From: Cohnella mopanensis
GTDB taxonomy: Bacteria; Bacillota; Bacilli; Paenibacillales; Paenibacillaceae
Direction: 5' to 3'
DNA length: 64,000 nt
Assembly: GCF_022352055.1 (NCBI RefSeq)
Contig: NZ_JAKRWM010000001.1
Coordinates: 831,297-895,296 of the forward strand
Both the position numbers and the translations under genes were made by a program. Each line of letters begins with the position of its first letter. Within the stretch, counting starts at the first letter, position 1. Below are positions 44,208 through 52,007 of the stretch, piece after piece. The notes beneath the pieces are model-generated. The model saw only the letters and a program-made list of their open reading frames with translations. It searched no databases and was not told the DNA's origin.

Positions 44208-44258
44208 ATAACGTCTTATCTACGAACTTCACAAATATCCCATATCTGAAGTGTTCGC
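44205..44258 (-). repeat. Remnant element E8 or attI-like boundary
   Basis: CATATAACG resembles the TAACG end of the other elements, followed by a hairpin (CGAACTTC/GAAGTGTTCG), but the conserved body is absent. It marks the promoter-proximal edge of the array. Beyond it, up to the terminator at 44458, no gene is seen. Confidence 0.4.
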
Positions 44259-44457
44259 GCAGTGATTACACTAGCCTGCCCGCTCGTATCAAGGAGAGAT
44301 CGGAGGACACCTTTCAGAGTGATCCTTCATTAGCACATACACGAGCATTTTTGAATCTCAGATTAATTATTCGTGAAATATCATTTAATTTCCTTTTTAT
44401 GAAATCTTCGGACATGCGTCGATCGTTAAATTAAACTTATGGTCAATTTAAATAAAA

Positions 44458-44495
44458 ATCCAGAGCAATAGCGATTAACTCGCCATGCTCTGGAT
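44458..44495 (-). terminator. Terminator of the sigma/anti-sigma operon
   Basis: ATCCAGAGCA / TGCTCTGGAT, ten-base stem with an 18-base loop, followed by TTTTTATT on the minus strand, 58 bases after the stop at 44553. Confidence 0.75.
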
Positions 44496-44552
44496 GGTAG
44501 CTTTAAAAACTATCACTTACTTCACTGTTGTTCACCTACGGACATAATCATC

Positions 44553-45554
44553 TTACTCGCTATCAGAAGCATTCACTTCGATAAAGGATTTTACAAACTT
44601 TAGCTGTTTATCTGCTTTCCCCTCGCCCATTAGGGTGTATGAGAAGCTCCCGCCTTCAAGAGGTTGAAGCCAGATGAAGAACGGCTCTCCATCACCCGCG
44701 CTGTGATAAATCGGTATTCCGTGAGACTCGTATACCCGCTTAACAGAGGGGTACTCGTCGTAAATTTTAACGGCTACATTCTGATCTAAATCTTTAACAT
44801 AGTTAACCATAAGAGTATAGATTGCTTCTTCATCTTGATAATTCAATCTAACCGTATCATATTTGAGAGTCACATCTTCGGCAGGCTTGAACTTGGAATA
44901 AGCGTACGGGGAGCCCGTTTCTGCATCGGTAGCTTCCACCCACTTTTCGGGATCAAGGGGTACTGGGATGCCGGAGTTAGACAACACTTCCACGTACATG
45001 AATTTCGCATCCACAACTTGATCGCCCGGAAGCTTCAGCTCGCTCAGAGGGCTGATCAAACGCGAGGATATATCTTGCATGGACTTATAGGTAAAACCTC
45101 GATTCACAATACCATATGACATCGGCATTTCATGTCTTTTTATTGCGTCGATGGCCACTTGATCATTTAGTATAAACGCGGCTTCGCCCAATTGCAGTTG
45201 ATCTTTCACTTTTCGATGAACCCGATCTAAAAATTGTACTTGCTCCGAATGTTGGTCAAGCGTTGAGCTAACTTGCATGACTTCGCGGCCTGAATCATCT
45301 TTGATACTAAGCCAACCTTCCGAAGCAGCGTATGCAAATCCACTTATCAGCATTCCAACTAGAGCGATCAAAGCGAAACTGAAAACCGGCCGCTTATGGC
45401 TACGCGCTCCATCATTGATAGATTCTTCAGATTCCCGTTGGATGCGATACATAACCTGCTCGGAAAAGTCCACGGATGCGGGTGCGTTTAGCTCAGCATT
45501 TCGTTTGAAATTGTCCAGCGGTTCATAGTTCGGGGTATAAATTTTTTCCGTCAT
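44553..45554 (-). CDS. DUF4179-type anti-sigma factor
   Basis: Membrane protein of 333 residues: a cytoplasmic N-terminal tail (~70 residues), one helix (FSFALIALVGMLISGFAYAA) and a large extracytoplasmic domain. This is the DUF4179 layout found beside ECF sigma factors in Bacillales. The cytoplasmic tail would hold the sigma factor; the outer domain would sense the signal. The start overlaps the sigma gene by 32 bases with GAGAGG upstream, so expression is coupled. Confidence 0.85.
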   Translation of the reverse strand: MTEKIYTPNYEPLDNFKRNAELNAPASVDFSEQVMYRIQRESEESINDGARSHKRPVFSFALIALVGMLISGFAYAASEGWLSIKDDSGREVMQVSSTLDQHSEQVQFLDRVHRKVKDQLQLGEAAFILNDQVAIDAIKRHEMPMSYGIVNRGFTYKSMQDISSRLISPLSELKLPGDQVVDAKFMYVEVLSNSGIPVPLDPEKWVEATDAETGSPYAYSKFKPAEDVTLKYDTVRLNYQDEEAIYTLMVNYVKDLDQNVAVKIYDEYPSVKRVYESHGIPIYHSAGDGEPFFIWLQPLEGGSFSYTLMGEGKADKQLKFVKSFIEVNASDSE

Positions 45555-46107
45555 CGAGAATCACCTCTCTGTTCGATTTCTGATTCAACTTCTTTCGGAT
45601 CCGTTCGATTTTTTTTCGCAAGGTTGCAGCACTGACTCCGATAATTTCCTCGATCTCGGAAAAGCTGCGTTCCTCTATCACTCTGAGAATGACCAATTGC
45701 CGCTCTTCCGCAGACAGCCCGTTCAATAGATCATTTGCCGATTCGACCGTACCAGGCGGAGGCGGTGATAGCCACTGCAGCTTAAGTAACGATAATAGCC
45801 GCTGCTGCCCCGAGTTCTGCCGAATTACGTTCAGACAATGACGTTGGGCGATCTTATACAGCCATGCGGTGAACGAGACAGTAGGTCGGTACTTCCCGAT
45901 CTCACGATAAGCTTTCATGAACACTTCCTGTACGACATCCTCAGACTCAGCTTGATTGCCGATCATGTGATAGCAATAGAGGTGCAACCTTCTTTGGTAA
46001 TGCTGAACAATTGCGCGATACGGCTCGGCATGCCCAGCTTGCACATCTTCGACGAGCTCCTCGATTCTTTCCGTGCTAAGCGACTTTAATGGTCCGTTAA
46101 CGTCCAA
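45523..46107 (-). CDS. ECF RNA polymerase sigma factor
   Basis: Sigma-70 family protein of 194 residues. Region 2 reads YHMIGNQAESEDVVQEVFMKAYR and continues with SFTAWLYKIAQRHCLNVIR. Region 4 contains LSAEERQLVILRVIEERSFSEIEEIIGVSAATLRKKIERIR. The start is TTG with AAAGGAG seven bases before it. Partner of the membrane anti-sigma factor downstream; together they form an envelope-stress type switch. No autoregulated promoter was recognised in the gap upstream. Confidence 0.92.
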   Translation of the reverse strand: MDVNGPLKSLSTERIEELVEDVQAGHAEPYRAIVQHYQRRLHLYCYHMIGNQAESEDVVQEVFMKAYREIGKYRPTVSFTAWLYKIAQRHCLNVIRQNSGQQRLLSLLKLQWLSPPPPGTVESANDLLNGLSAEERQLVILRVIEERSFSEIEEIIGVSAATLRKKIERIRKKLNQKSNREVILDDGKNLYPEL

Positions 46108-46392
46108 TATAAAACTCCTTTCATTTCGGGGCCCCGATGCCTATATAACAATCGCAAACTCGAAAATGTGACCGACTATGAAACTTTTTATATCTATGTG
46201 ACTGCCTACTCCAAATGAGGCCACAACTGATCGCTGGCTTCCAACAGCCCTCTCTATTAAAATTCAATCCTTTTTCTTGCTAATATATAAAAAATTTCAT
46301 TTCGTACTTGAACCTTACGTAACGTAATGAATTAAGATGTGGATACCGGTGAACACCTCGCGCGCATAAAAGGGGATGATCATGAAACTGGA
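46108..46392. other. Intergenic region upstream of the sigma gene
   Basis: No gene recognised. It contains CTTACGTAACGTAA (46314-46327), a small palindrome that could be the remnant promoter of the broken MerR gene, and otherwise unremarkable sequence. Confidence 0.3.
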
Positions 46393-46600
46393 GTGGAAGT
46401 TGGAGAACTTGCAAAATTAACGGGATTAACAGTTCGTACATTGAGTAAAGCACCTTTGACAATTCTAGATTATACCAAAATATTGGGCGCCATAAGGATG
46501 AATCATGAGAAATATTTCGCCGAACGGAAGCAATCTGGGGTTCACACCTCGATCGGCTTGGTGATTATCTTGAAGAGCATCCGGATGATCCGACCTAAGG
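46393..46600 (+). pseudogene. MerR-family regulator remnant upstream of the MFS gene
   Basis: VEVGELAKLTGLTVRTL (46393-46443) is the start of a MerR HTH and then breaks off into unrelated sequence. In another frame the end of the region reads LDRLGDYLEEHPDDPT and stops, like a MerR-type C-terminus. A large internal deletion plus frameshift would explain both. It points to loss of a regulator that once governed the exporter. Confidence 0.5.
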
Positions 46601-46624
46601 GAGGAAAACGCTATATATGGGATT

Positions 46625-48193
46625 GTGAAGCAAGCCGGCATGCGTGAATGGGTCGGGCTCGCGGTTCTTGCCCTGCCCGCCCTACTAGTCTCGATAGATC
46701 TCTCCGTAATGATTCTCGCGTTGCCGCATATTGGTGCCGACCTCGGCGCCGATAGCGCCCAGCAGTTGTGGATCATCGACATCTACGGCTTCATGCTCGC
46801 TGGATTCTTGATCACCATGGGGACTCTGGGAGATCGGATCGGCCGCCGCAAACTGCTGTTGATCGGCGGGAGCGCATTCATGATAGCCTCAATATTGGCT
46901 GCATTCTCCAGAAGCGCTGAGATGCTTATTGCGGCCCGCGCAATACTCGGTATAGCCGGAGCGACTTTATCGCCTTCTGCACTAGCGTTGATTAGTAACA
47001 TGTTTCGTGATCATAAGCAGCGTTCCCTTGCCATCGGAATATGGTTAACATGCTCTATGGGCGGCATGGCGCTCGGTCCTGTGGTTGGAGGTATCATGCT
47101 AGATCACTTCTGGTGGGGCTCTTTGTTCCTTTTGGGTGTACCTGTTATGTTGCTTCTACTCATAACCGGCCCCCTATTGCTGCCTGAATACCGGAACCCC
47201 GAAGCCGGACGGCTGGATTTGACCAGTGTTACGTTATCGCTGGGCGCCATCCTGCCGATCATATTCGGCCTCAAGCAAATCGCTAAGGATGGCCTGCAGA
47301 TAGTCCCTGCGCTGTTAATATTGGCGGGCGTCGTACTCGGCACGGTGTTCGTGTCGCGGCAGCGTAGGCTGGCGAATCCTCTGCTGGACTTGCGCCTGTT
47401 CGCGAATCCCGGATTCAGCGCTGCACTGGGCGGCATGTTCGGTATTACACTGACAGGAGCGACCATGCTCTTCATCGCGCAGCACCTTCAATTCGTGCAA
47501 GGAATGTCACCGCTCCAGGCAGGGTTGTATATGCTCCCCGGGGTAATAGCTTCGATGGCCGGTATGCTTCTCTCTCCGCTTATCGCACGCAGGATACGAC
47601 CAGCTCGTCTTATCGGAACGGGTCTATTGGTATCGACCGCGGGCTGTTTTCTGCTGACCCAGGTGGGGGCTGAGTCAGGTCTCGCGTTTCTGGTGCTCGG
47701 GTACATCTGCTTCAATATCGGTTCAGCTCCCCTCCCGAGCTTGTCCAGCGACCTTATCATCGGCTCAGCCCCGCCGGAGAAGGCGGGATCGGCGGCCGCC
47801 ATGCTGCAAACCAGCGGCGAATTCGCCTTCGCGCTGGGCATCGCAGTCTTAGGCAGCATCGGCACGGTCATATACCGCAACCAGGTGGCGAACTCTATTC
47901 CCGCCGACTTGCCGGCGTCCGCGGTACAAGCTTCTCGCGACAGCTTGGCCGGTGCCACGGCTATTGCGGAAGGCCTCTCCGAACAAGTCGGCAAGGCACT
48001 ACTCACCGGCGCACGAGAAGCCTTTACCGGCGGGATGCACGCCGTTGCGGCTGCCAGCGGCGCTATCATGCTCGCTATTATCGTCTTTGCTGTTACGCGG
48101 CTTCGGCACTTAAGACCCATCGGAGAGACTAAGTCTAACCAAGCCGGCAGTATTCCAGAAGCAGTACCAGGAGCTGCCAAAGAATCAAGTTAG
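46625..48193 (+). CDS. MFS drug exporter, DHA2 (14-helix, SmvA/LfrA-like)
   Basis: Proton antiporter of up to 522 residues with 14 helices. Motif A is GTLGDRIGRRKLLLIGG; motif C-like sequence is GIWLTCSMGGMALGPVVGG. This subgroup exports quaternary ammonium compounds and dyes. The start is uncertain: GTG at 46625 is far from GGGAGG (46601-46605), and ATG at 46640 is an alternative, so the 5' end may have been altered together with the MerR remnant. The gene is clearly richer in G+C than its neighbours, a sign of transfer. Confidence 0.9.
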   Translation: MKQAGMREWVGLAVLALPALLVSIDLSVMILALPHIGADLGADSAQQLWIIDIYGFMLAGFLITMGTLGDRIGRRKLLLIGGSAFMIASILAAFSRSAEMLIAARAILGIAGATLSPSALALISNMFRDHKQRSLAIGIWLTCSMGGMALGPVVGGIMLDHFWWGSLFLLGVPVMLLLLITGPLLLPEYRNPEAGRLDLTSVTLSLGAILPIIFGLKQIAKDGLQIVPALLILAGVVLGTVFVSRQRRLANPLLDLRLFANPGFSAALGGMFGITLTGATMLFIAQHLQFVQGMSPLQAGLYMLPGVIASMAGMLLSPLIARRIRPARLIGTGLLVSTAGCFLLTQVGAESGLAFLVLGYICFNIGSAPLPSLSSDLIIGSAPPEKAGSAAAMLQTSGEFAFALGIAVLGSIGTVIYRNQVANSIPADLPASAVQASRDSLAGATAIAEGLSEQVGKALLTGAREAFTGGMHAVAAASGAIMLAIIVFAVTRLRHLRPIGETKSNQAGSIPEAVPGAAKESS

Positions 48194-48263
48194 TTGCACT
48201 GCATAGTAGAAACCAAGCAATACGAGTACATTTATTGGGTTGGGGAAGGGATTCAACCACCGA

Positions 48264-48311
48264 AAGGGGTTAAGCCGGTCGCTTATGTGGCGAGACCGGG
48301 CTTAACCCCTT
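48264..48311. terminator. Bidirectional terminator
   Basis: AAGGGGTTAAGCC / GGCTTAACCCCTT stem between the convergent MFS and oxidoreductase genes, 18 bases from the latter's stop. Confidence 0.85.
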
Positions 48312-48328
48312 CTTCAACTTCATCGCTA

Positions 48329-49270
48329 TTAGTTAGAATGGTCAATTGATATTGCTACCCCTCCTCTCTTGCGACCCATTCCTACATATTCATGCGCTTC
48401 TACTATTCGATCCATGGGGTATATTCTGTCAACAACTGGTTTAATATGTCCAGCATCAATTAACCCTTTTATCTTAATAAGGCGCTCTGATTTTAATTCT
48501 AATTTCCCATCATCGATTGATATATATTTTCCTTCTGAGCTTAGCGCTTTTTTGCACAGTTCTTTAATCTTTGAACTTTTGGCTTTTCCCACCGCATCGA
48601 GCATAAAGTCATAACGATCGATGAAATTTTCAGACTCCTCTTTGGTGTAGTCAATAACCTTATCCGCACCCAAAGATTTTACGAATTCCAAATGATTAGT
48701 ACTGCATACTCCTGTAACTTCAGCTCCATAATATTTTGCCAGTTGTATTGCTATTGTTCCTGAAGTTCCTGAAGCCCCGTATATAAGAACTTTTTGTCCG
48801 CGTTGGATATTTCCTTCTTCCAGACGTTGTAACGCCAAAAGTCCGCCATATGCAGCAGCAGTTGCCTCTTCGTAACTTATATTTGCAGGTTTTAATGATA
48901 GACATCCATGCATAGAGTCTGTTTCTTTCATACATTTGTATTCAGCATAAGCACCAAGTCCAAAACCGGTAATCCCATAAACCTGATCGCCTACTTTAAA
49001 TCGTTTTATGTCTTTGCCTACCGACTCAATTTCTCCTGCTAACACCATGCCTATTATGGACTTCCTCGGCTTTGTAAATCCTAAAAATAGACGCATCGGC
49101 AGCCAAAACCGGATCGGTAATTGAGAACCTCTAATATATATGTCGCTCGCTGTCACTGCTGTAGCGTAGATTTTAATGCATACTTCATCGTGCTTAGGAG
49201 AAGGTTTATTTACTTCCTTAAGTTGAAGCACTTCTGGTGGACCATATTTTGTGCAAACAACAGCTTTCAT
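48329..49270 (-). CDS. Zinc-free alcohol dehydrogenase / quinone oxidoreductase-like protein
   Basis: MDR-superfamily NAD(P)H oxidoreductase of ~313 residues. N-terminal GroES-like fold (MKAVVCTKYGPPEVLQL, GMVLAGEIESVGKDIKRFKVGDQV) and a Rossmann domain (VLIYGASGTSGTIAIQLAKYYGAEV). The zinc ligands of alcohol dehydrogenases are missing, as in quinone oxidoreductases. The frame is open 63 codons upstream, but the family start and GGAAGG site place the ATG at 49270. Confidence 0.9.
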   Translation of the reverse strand: MKAVVCTKYGPPEVLQLKEVNKPSPKHDEVCIKIYATAVTASDIYIRGSQLPIRFWLPMRLFLGFTKPRKSIIGMVLAGEIESVGKDIKRFKVGDQVYGITGFGLGAYAEYKCMKETDSMHGCLSLKPANISYEEATAAAYGGLLALQRLEEGNIQRGQKVLIYGASGTSGTIAIQLAKYYGAEVTGVCSTNHLEFVKSLGADKVIDYTKEESENFIDRYDFMLDAVGKAKSSKIKELCKKALSSEGKYISIDDGKLELKSERLIKIKGLIDAGHIKPVVDRIYPMDRIVEAHEYVGMGRKRGGVAISIDHSN

Positions 49271-49319
49271 GAGATCAATTCCTTCCTCATTAGAATATCT
49301 ATTTTCAACTCCATATATC

Positions 49320-50009
49320 TTATTCTTGTAGCACTTCAACTTTGAAACCTTTGACAAGAATATATATACCCGTAAAGAACTCGAAGGGTACATAGAGTAC
49401 GGAGGGTAAAAGGAAAACAAACGGTACTCCATCTCCATAAATTGTAAATACGACGCCAATTATCACAAATGGGACGGTCATTAGTCCCCAAAGCGATAAC
49501 CATTTTGGTATGGCGTTGGATTTATACAGCAAGTAATAGAAGATAATAGCACCAAGTCCAAATGGGATGATATGTATCCTATAAATAAAATCCTTAGCCT
49601 CCAGAGCCAGAGTGCCCATTAATTCAAACGCTTTATCTCCGGTAGCCACATATTCTTGACTGATATTCAATAGCACAAAGGTTACAAATTTACTAACAGC
49701 AAGTATTCCAGCCTCGAATATGTAGAACCCTAATGCGGCAAGTGCCATTGTTTTGTTTTGCCTCTTCACTACTGTAAAAAGGATTGCCGCTAAAAAAATA
49801 ATTCCTAAAGCTGTAATAATGTCTCCTATAATGCTTGCATGTACTAAGATCGCATTGTCCCCTATATTAAGCATGGTTTTGCTTATATCTCCTGTAACAA
49901 CGAGTGGGTTAAATAAAAATGCACCACTTGCCAACGATGTAAATGCTTGAAGAAAAAAAGCCACTCCTAAAGATAGTGACAAGTTGTTTTTAATGTTTTT
50001 CGTATTCAT
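49320..50009 (-). CDS. DUF4386 membrane protein
   Basis: Six-helix membrane protein of 229 residues. Blocks such as SLGVAFFLQAFTSLASG, IGDIITALGIIFLAAILF and LALEAKDFIYRIHIIPFGLG fit DUF4386, whose function is unknown. Divergent from the TetR regulator; the shared 154-base gap carries an inverted repeat (50083-50116), so it is probably TetR-controlled. The oxidoreductase follows 49 bases downstream and may be co-transcribed. Confidence 0.82.
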   Translation of the reverse strand: MNTKNIKNNLSLSLGVAFFLQAFTSLASGAFLFNPLVVTGDISKTMLNIGDNAILVHASIIGDIITALGIIFLAAILFTVVKRQNKTMALAALGFYIFEAGILAVSKFVTFVLLNISQEYVATGDKAFELMGTLALEAKDFIYRIHIIPFGLGAIIFYYLLYKSNAIPKWLSLWGLMTVPFVIIGVVFTIYGDGVPFVFLLPSVLYVPFEFFTGIYILVKGFKVEVLQE

Positions 50010-50082
50010 ACATACCTCCCATGAGTTCCGTTAAGTAACTATGCGGTATTGAATTTTATTCAGTTGTTAGTTAAACTCTACG

Positions 50083-50116
50083 GTGTAATTAATCATCAGT
50101 CAAGTGTTAATTACAC
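50083..50116. promoter_or_regulatory. Candidate TetR operator
   Basis: GTGTAATTAA and TTAATTACAC, perfect ten-base arms separated by 14 bases. The half-site motif TCGGTGTA recurs just beside it. It sits centrally between the divergent DUF4386 and TetR genes. Confidence 0.65.
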
Positions 50117-50163
50117 TAATCGGTGTAGGTTAAAGAATGTCATCATGAGAGGGTTGTAATGAT

Positions 50164-50784
50164 ATGAACGACACACCCAGAACCAAAAAAAGAGATACTA
50201 GCAGGAAACATGAATCCATACTTAACGGAGCCATACAAGTGTTCACTGAAATGGGTTATGACAATGCAAGTATGGATAGAATCGCTGATGTAACAGATGT
50301 TTCCAAACGTACTGTCTATAATCATTTTTTGAGTAAAGAGAATCTTTTTCAAGCGGTCATTGCCAAATTTCTTGAAGAGCAACAAATCCTGAAGCAAATT
50401 GACTATGATCCTGCAAAATCTATGGAAGATCAATTAACAGCATTTGCGAATGCCGAACTATTCTTGATCAACAGCCCCTCAAGACTCGGATTATCACGGG
50501 TTCTTACCTCAGTTTTTATTAGAGATATTGACTACGCGAGAATGACAAGGGCGAAGTATGCCTCTCCTCATGAACCCTTAATAAAGTGGCTTATTGCTGC
50601 ACACGTAGATAACAAACTGCATATAGACAATCCCCCCCTTGCTGCAAGGGTATTTTACGCCATGATTGAAGGTGCTCTCACTTGGCCCGCATTATTCCAA
50701 CATGGTATAAACACTGATAGTATCAAACCTCTGATGGATGAACTTATTATCACTTTCATAACCAGATATCGTATAGTCGTTTAA
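50164..50784 (+). CDS. TetR/AcrR-family regulator
   Basis: Repressor of 206 residues. The N-terminal HTH reads ILNGAIQVFTEMGYDNASMDRIADVTDVSKRTVYNHF with Lys/Tyr contacts typical of the family. The C-terminal ligand domain (AARVFYAMIEGALTWPALF) resembles the AefR group. GAGAGGG lies about ten bases before the ATG. It most likely represses the divergent DUF4386-oxidoreductase genes and itself; the inducer is unknown. Confidence 0.92.
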   Translation: MNDTPRTKKRDTSRKHESILNGAIQVFTEMGYDNASMDRIADVTDVSKRTVYNHFLSKENLFQAVIAKFLEEQQILKQIDYDPAKSMEDQLTAFANAELFLINSPSRLGLSRVLTSVFIRDIDYARMTRAKYASPHEPLIKWLIAAHVDNKLHIDNPPLAARVFYAMIEGALTWPALFQHGINTDSIKPLMDELIITFITRYRIVV

Positions 50785-50812
50785 CCAGATCTTAGATATC
50801 CGAAAACGAAAA

Positions 50813-50834
50813 AAGCCCGCGATTTACGCGGACT
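50813..50834. terminator. Terminator between tetR and ydeI-like gene
   Basis: AAGcCCGCG/CGCGGaCTT hairpin of the recurring family. An A-run on one side lets it serve the minus-strand gene ending at 50849. Confidence 0.7.
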
Positions 50835-50848
50835 TCATTCGGAGCGCT

Positions 50849-51442
50849 TTAATCATCTAATCCCTTACCATTGAGAATATGCGGCAAATACTTTTGAACC
50901 CTGGATTCTCGAGTTTTGGATTGCTTGGCCGCAGAAAAATGAAGAATGTACGCTCTTTGACGTCCGGGCGTCAATGCTTCGAAAGCAACTTTCAAGTCAG
51001 GAATTTCAATGAATTTATTTTGTAATTCTTCAGGAATGGCGTATTCCGTATTCTTCTTAAATTCCACTTGCAATCCGGCTTTTTCGACCTCGATGGCTTC
51101 ATCGATATACGTTTTAATGATCAACTGCATCTCTTCGATCTCTTCAACGTTGGTGAACCGAATCTGGCGCGCTGCCTGTACATTCTTCGTTTGTTGGATT
51201 AGGATTCCATGGGGATCTTTTAACAAGGCTCCTTTGTGAAACAGGAGCGCGCAGTATTCCTTAAATCCATGGATTAGAACGACGTTATTATTCTGAAATG
51301 TGTAACAAGGATGCATCCACTTAAATTCTTCTTTCAACTCGCAGTCAAGAACGATATCTCTCAACTTCTCGAATTCTTCCTTCCACTTTTTAGCCTTGTT
51401 AAAAAACGGATCAATCTTAGTATTCTTTTCACCTTTTTTCAT
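50849..51442 (-). CDS. YdeI/OmdA-family protein (DUF1801 + OmdA domains)
   Basis: About 197 residues. The N-terminal half is a DUF1801-type fold (LKEEFKWMHPCYTFQNNNVVLIHGFKEYCALLF). The C-terminal OmdA segment contains YAIPEELQNKF, and LTPGRQRAYILHFSAAKQSKTRESRVQKY is the typical end. Associated with peptide or stress tolerance in Bacillus. The ATG at 51442 follows GAGGGG; the longer upstream frame is not preceded by a site. Confidence 0.85.
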   Translation of the reverse strand: MKKGEKNTKIDPFFNKAKKWKEEFEKLRDIVLDCELKEEFKWMHPCYTFQNNNVVLIHGFKEYCALLFHKGALLKDPHGILIQQTKNVQAARQIRFTNVEEIEEMQLIIKTYIDEAIEVEKAGLQVEFKKNTEYAIPEELQNKFIEIPDLKVAFEALTPGRQRAYILHFSAAKQSKTRESRVQKYLPHILNGKGLDD

Positions 51443-51638
51443 CAAGGTACACCCCTCTGCATTATGACAATCATCCAATTGAATCTCATTATAGTCGACT
51501 TGTTTTAAGCAGAAAATACTTGCTCGATCCAAGTACATTAGGCCAATACCTTTTCAAGCTCTTTGTTATACGAGTACGAATGATTTACGAGATCTCTAGG
51601 AATAGTAAGCTATAAATGAAATATAAGGAGATAACTCA

Positions 51639-51995
51639 TTGGTTTTTGTTAAAAAGGTACTTCTCGGCATAGCAGTACTGAGTTCAATTTCATTTACTTC
51701 AGCCTCAGCCGCACCTAATAAGAATGATGAGCGCGATGTTCTCTTAGCTTTAATTACTCCATCTGTATCCAATGCGCTGGTTGGATTTTATGGATCTCCC
51801 AAGTTATATGATTTGTCAGACACAAAAATAGTTAGAATAGAACGCCAGATTTCCGGAGGATATGTATTCAGGATGACAGTTGTCGTGGAGACCTTCACGG
51901 GTCCTCATAATCCTCCTTACGGAAGAGACACGATTACTTTAATGATAGACACAGGGTCTGTCTCAGTTGAAAAATTTGAGCACACAAACATTTGA
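51639..51995 (+). CDS. DUF3888 secreted protein
   Basis: Small exported protein of 118 residues: signal peptide VKKVLLGIAVLSSISFTSASA, then a DUF3888 domain (ERDVLLALITPSVSNALVGFYG, VVVETFTGPHNPPYGRDTITL). Function unknown; common in Bacillales. The start is TTG, with AAGGAG about nine bases upstream. Convergent with the lipoprotein gene, 12 bases apart, with no terminator visible between. Confidence 0.85.
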   Translation: MVFVKKVLLGIAVLSSISFTSASAAPNKNDERDVLLALITPSVSNALVGFYGSPKLYDLSDTKIVRIERQISGGYVFRMTVVVETFTGPHNPPYGRDTITLMIDTGSVSVEKFEHTNI

Positions 51996-52007
51996 GACTA
52001 TTGCACC

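Noticed and set aside
44553..46624. Search for an integrase next to the array
   Set aside because: Genes on this side are an anti-sigma factor, a sigma factor and a MerR remnant, none with a tyrosine-recombinase pattern; nothing suitable on the ars side either.
47488..48180. 230-codon minus-strand frame inside the MFS gene
   Set aside because: Antisense shadow caused by the high G+C of the exporter gene.
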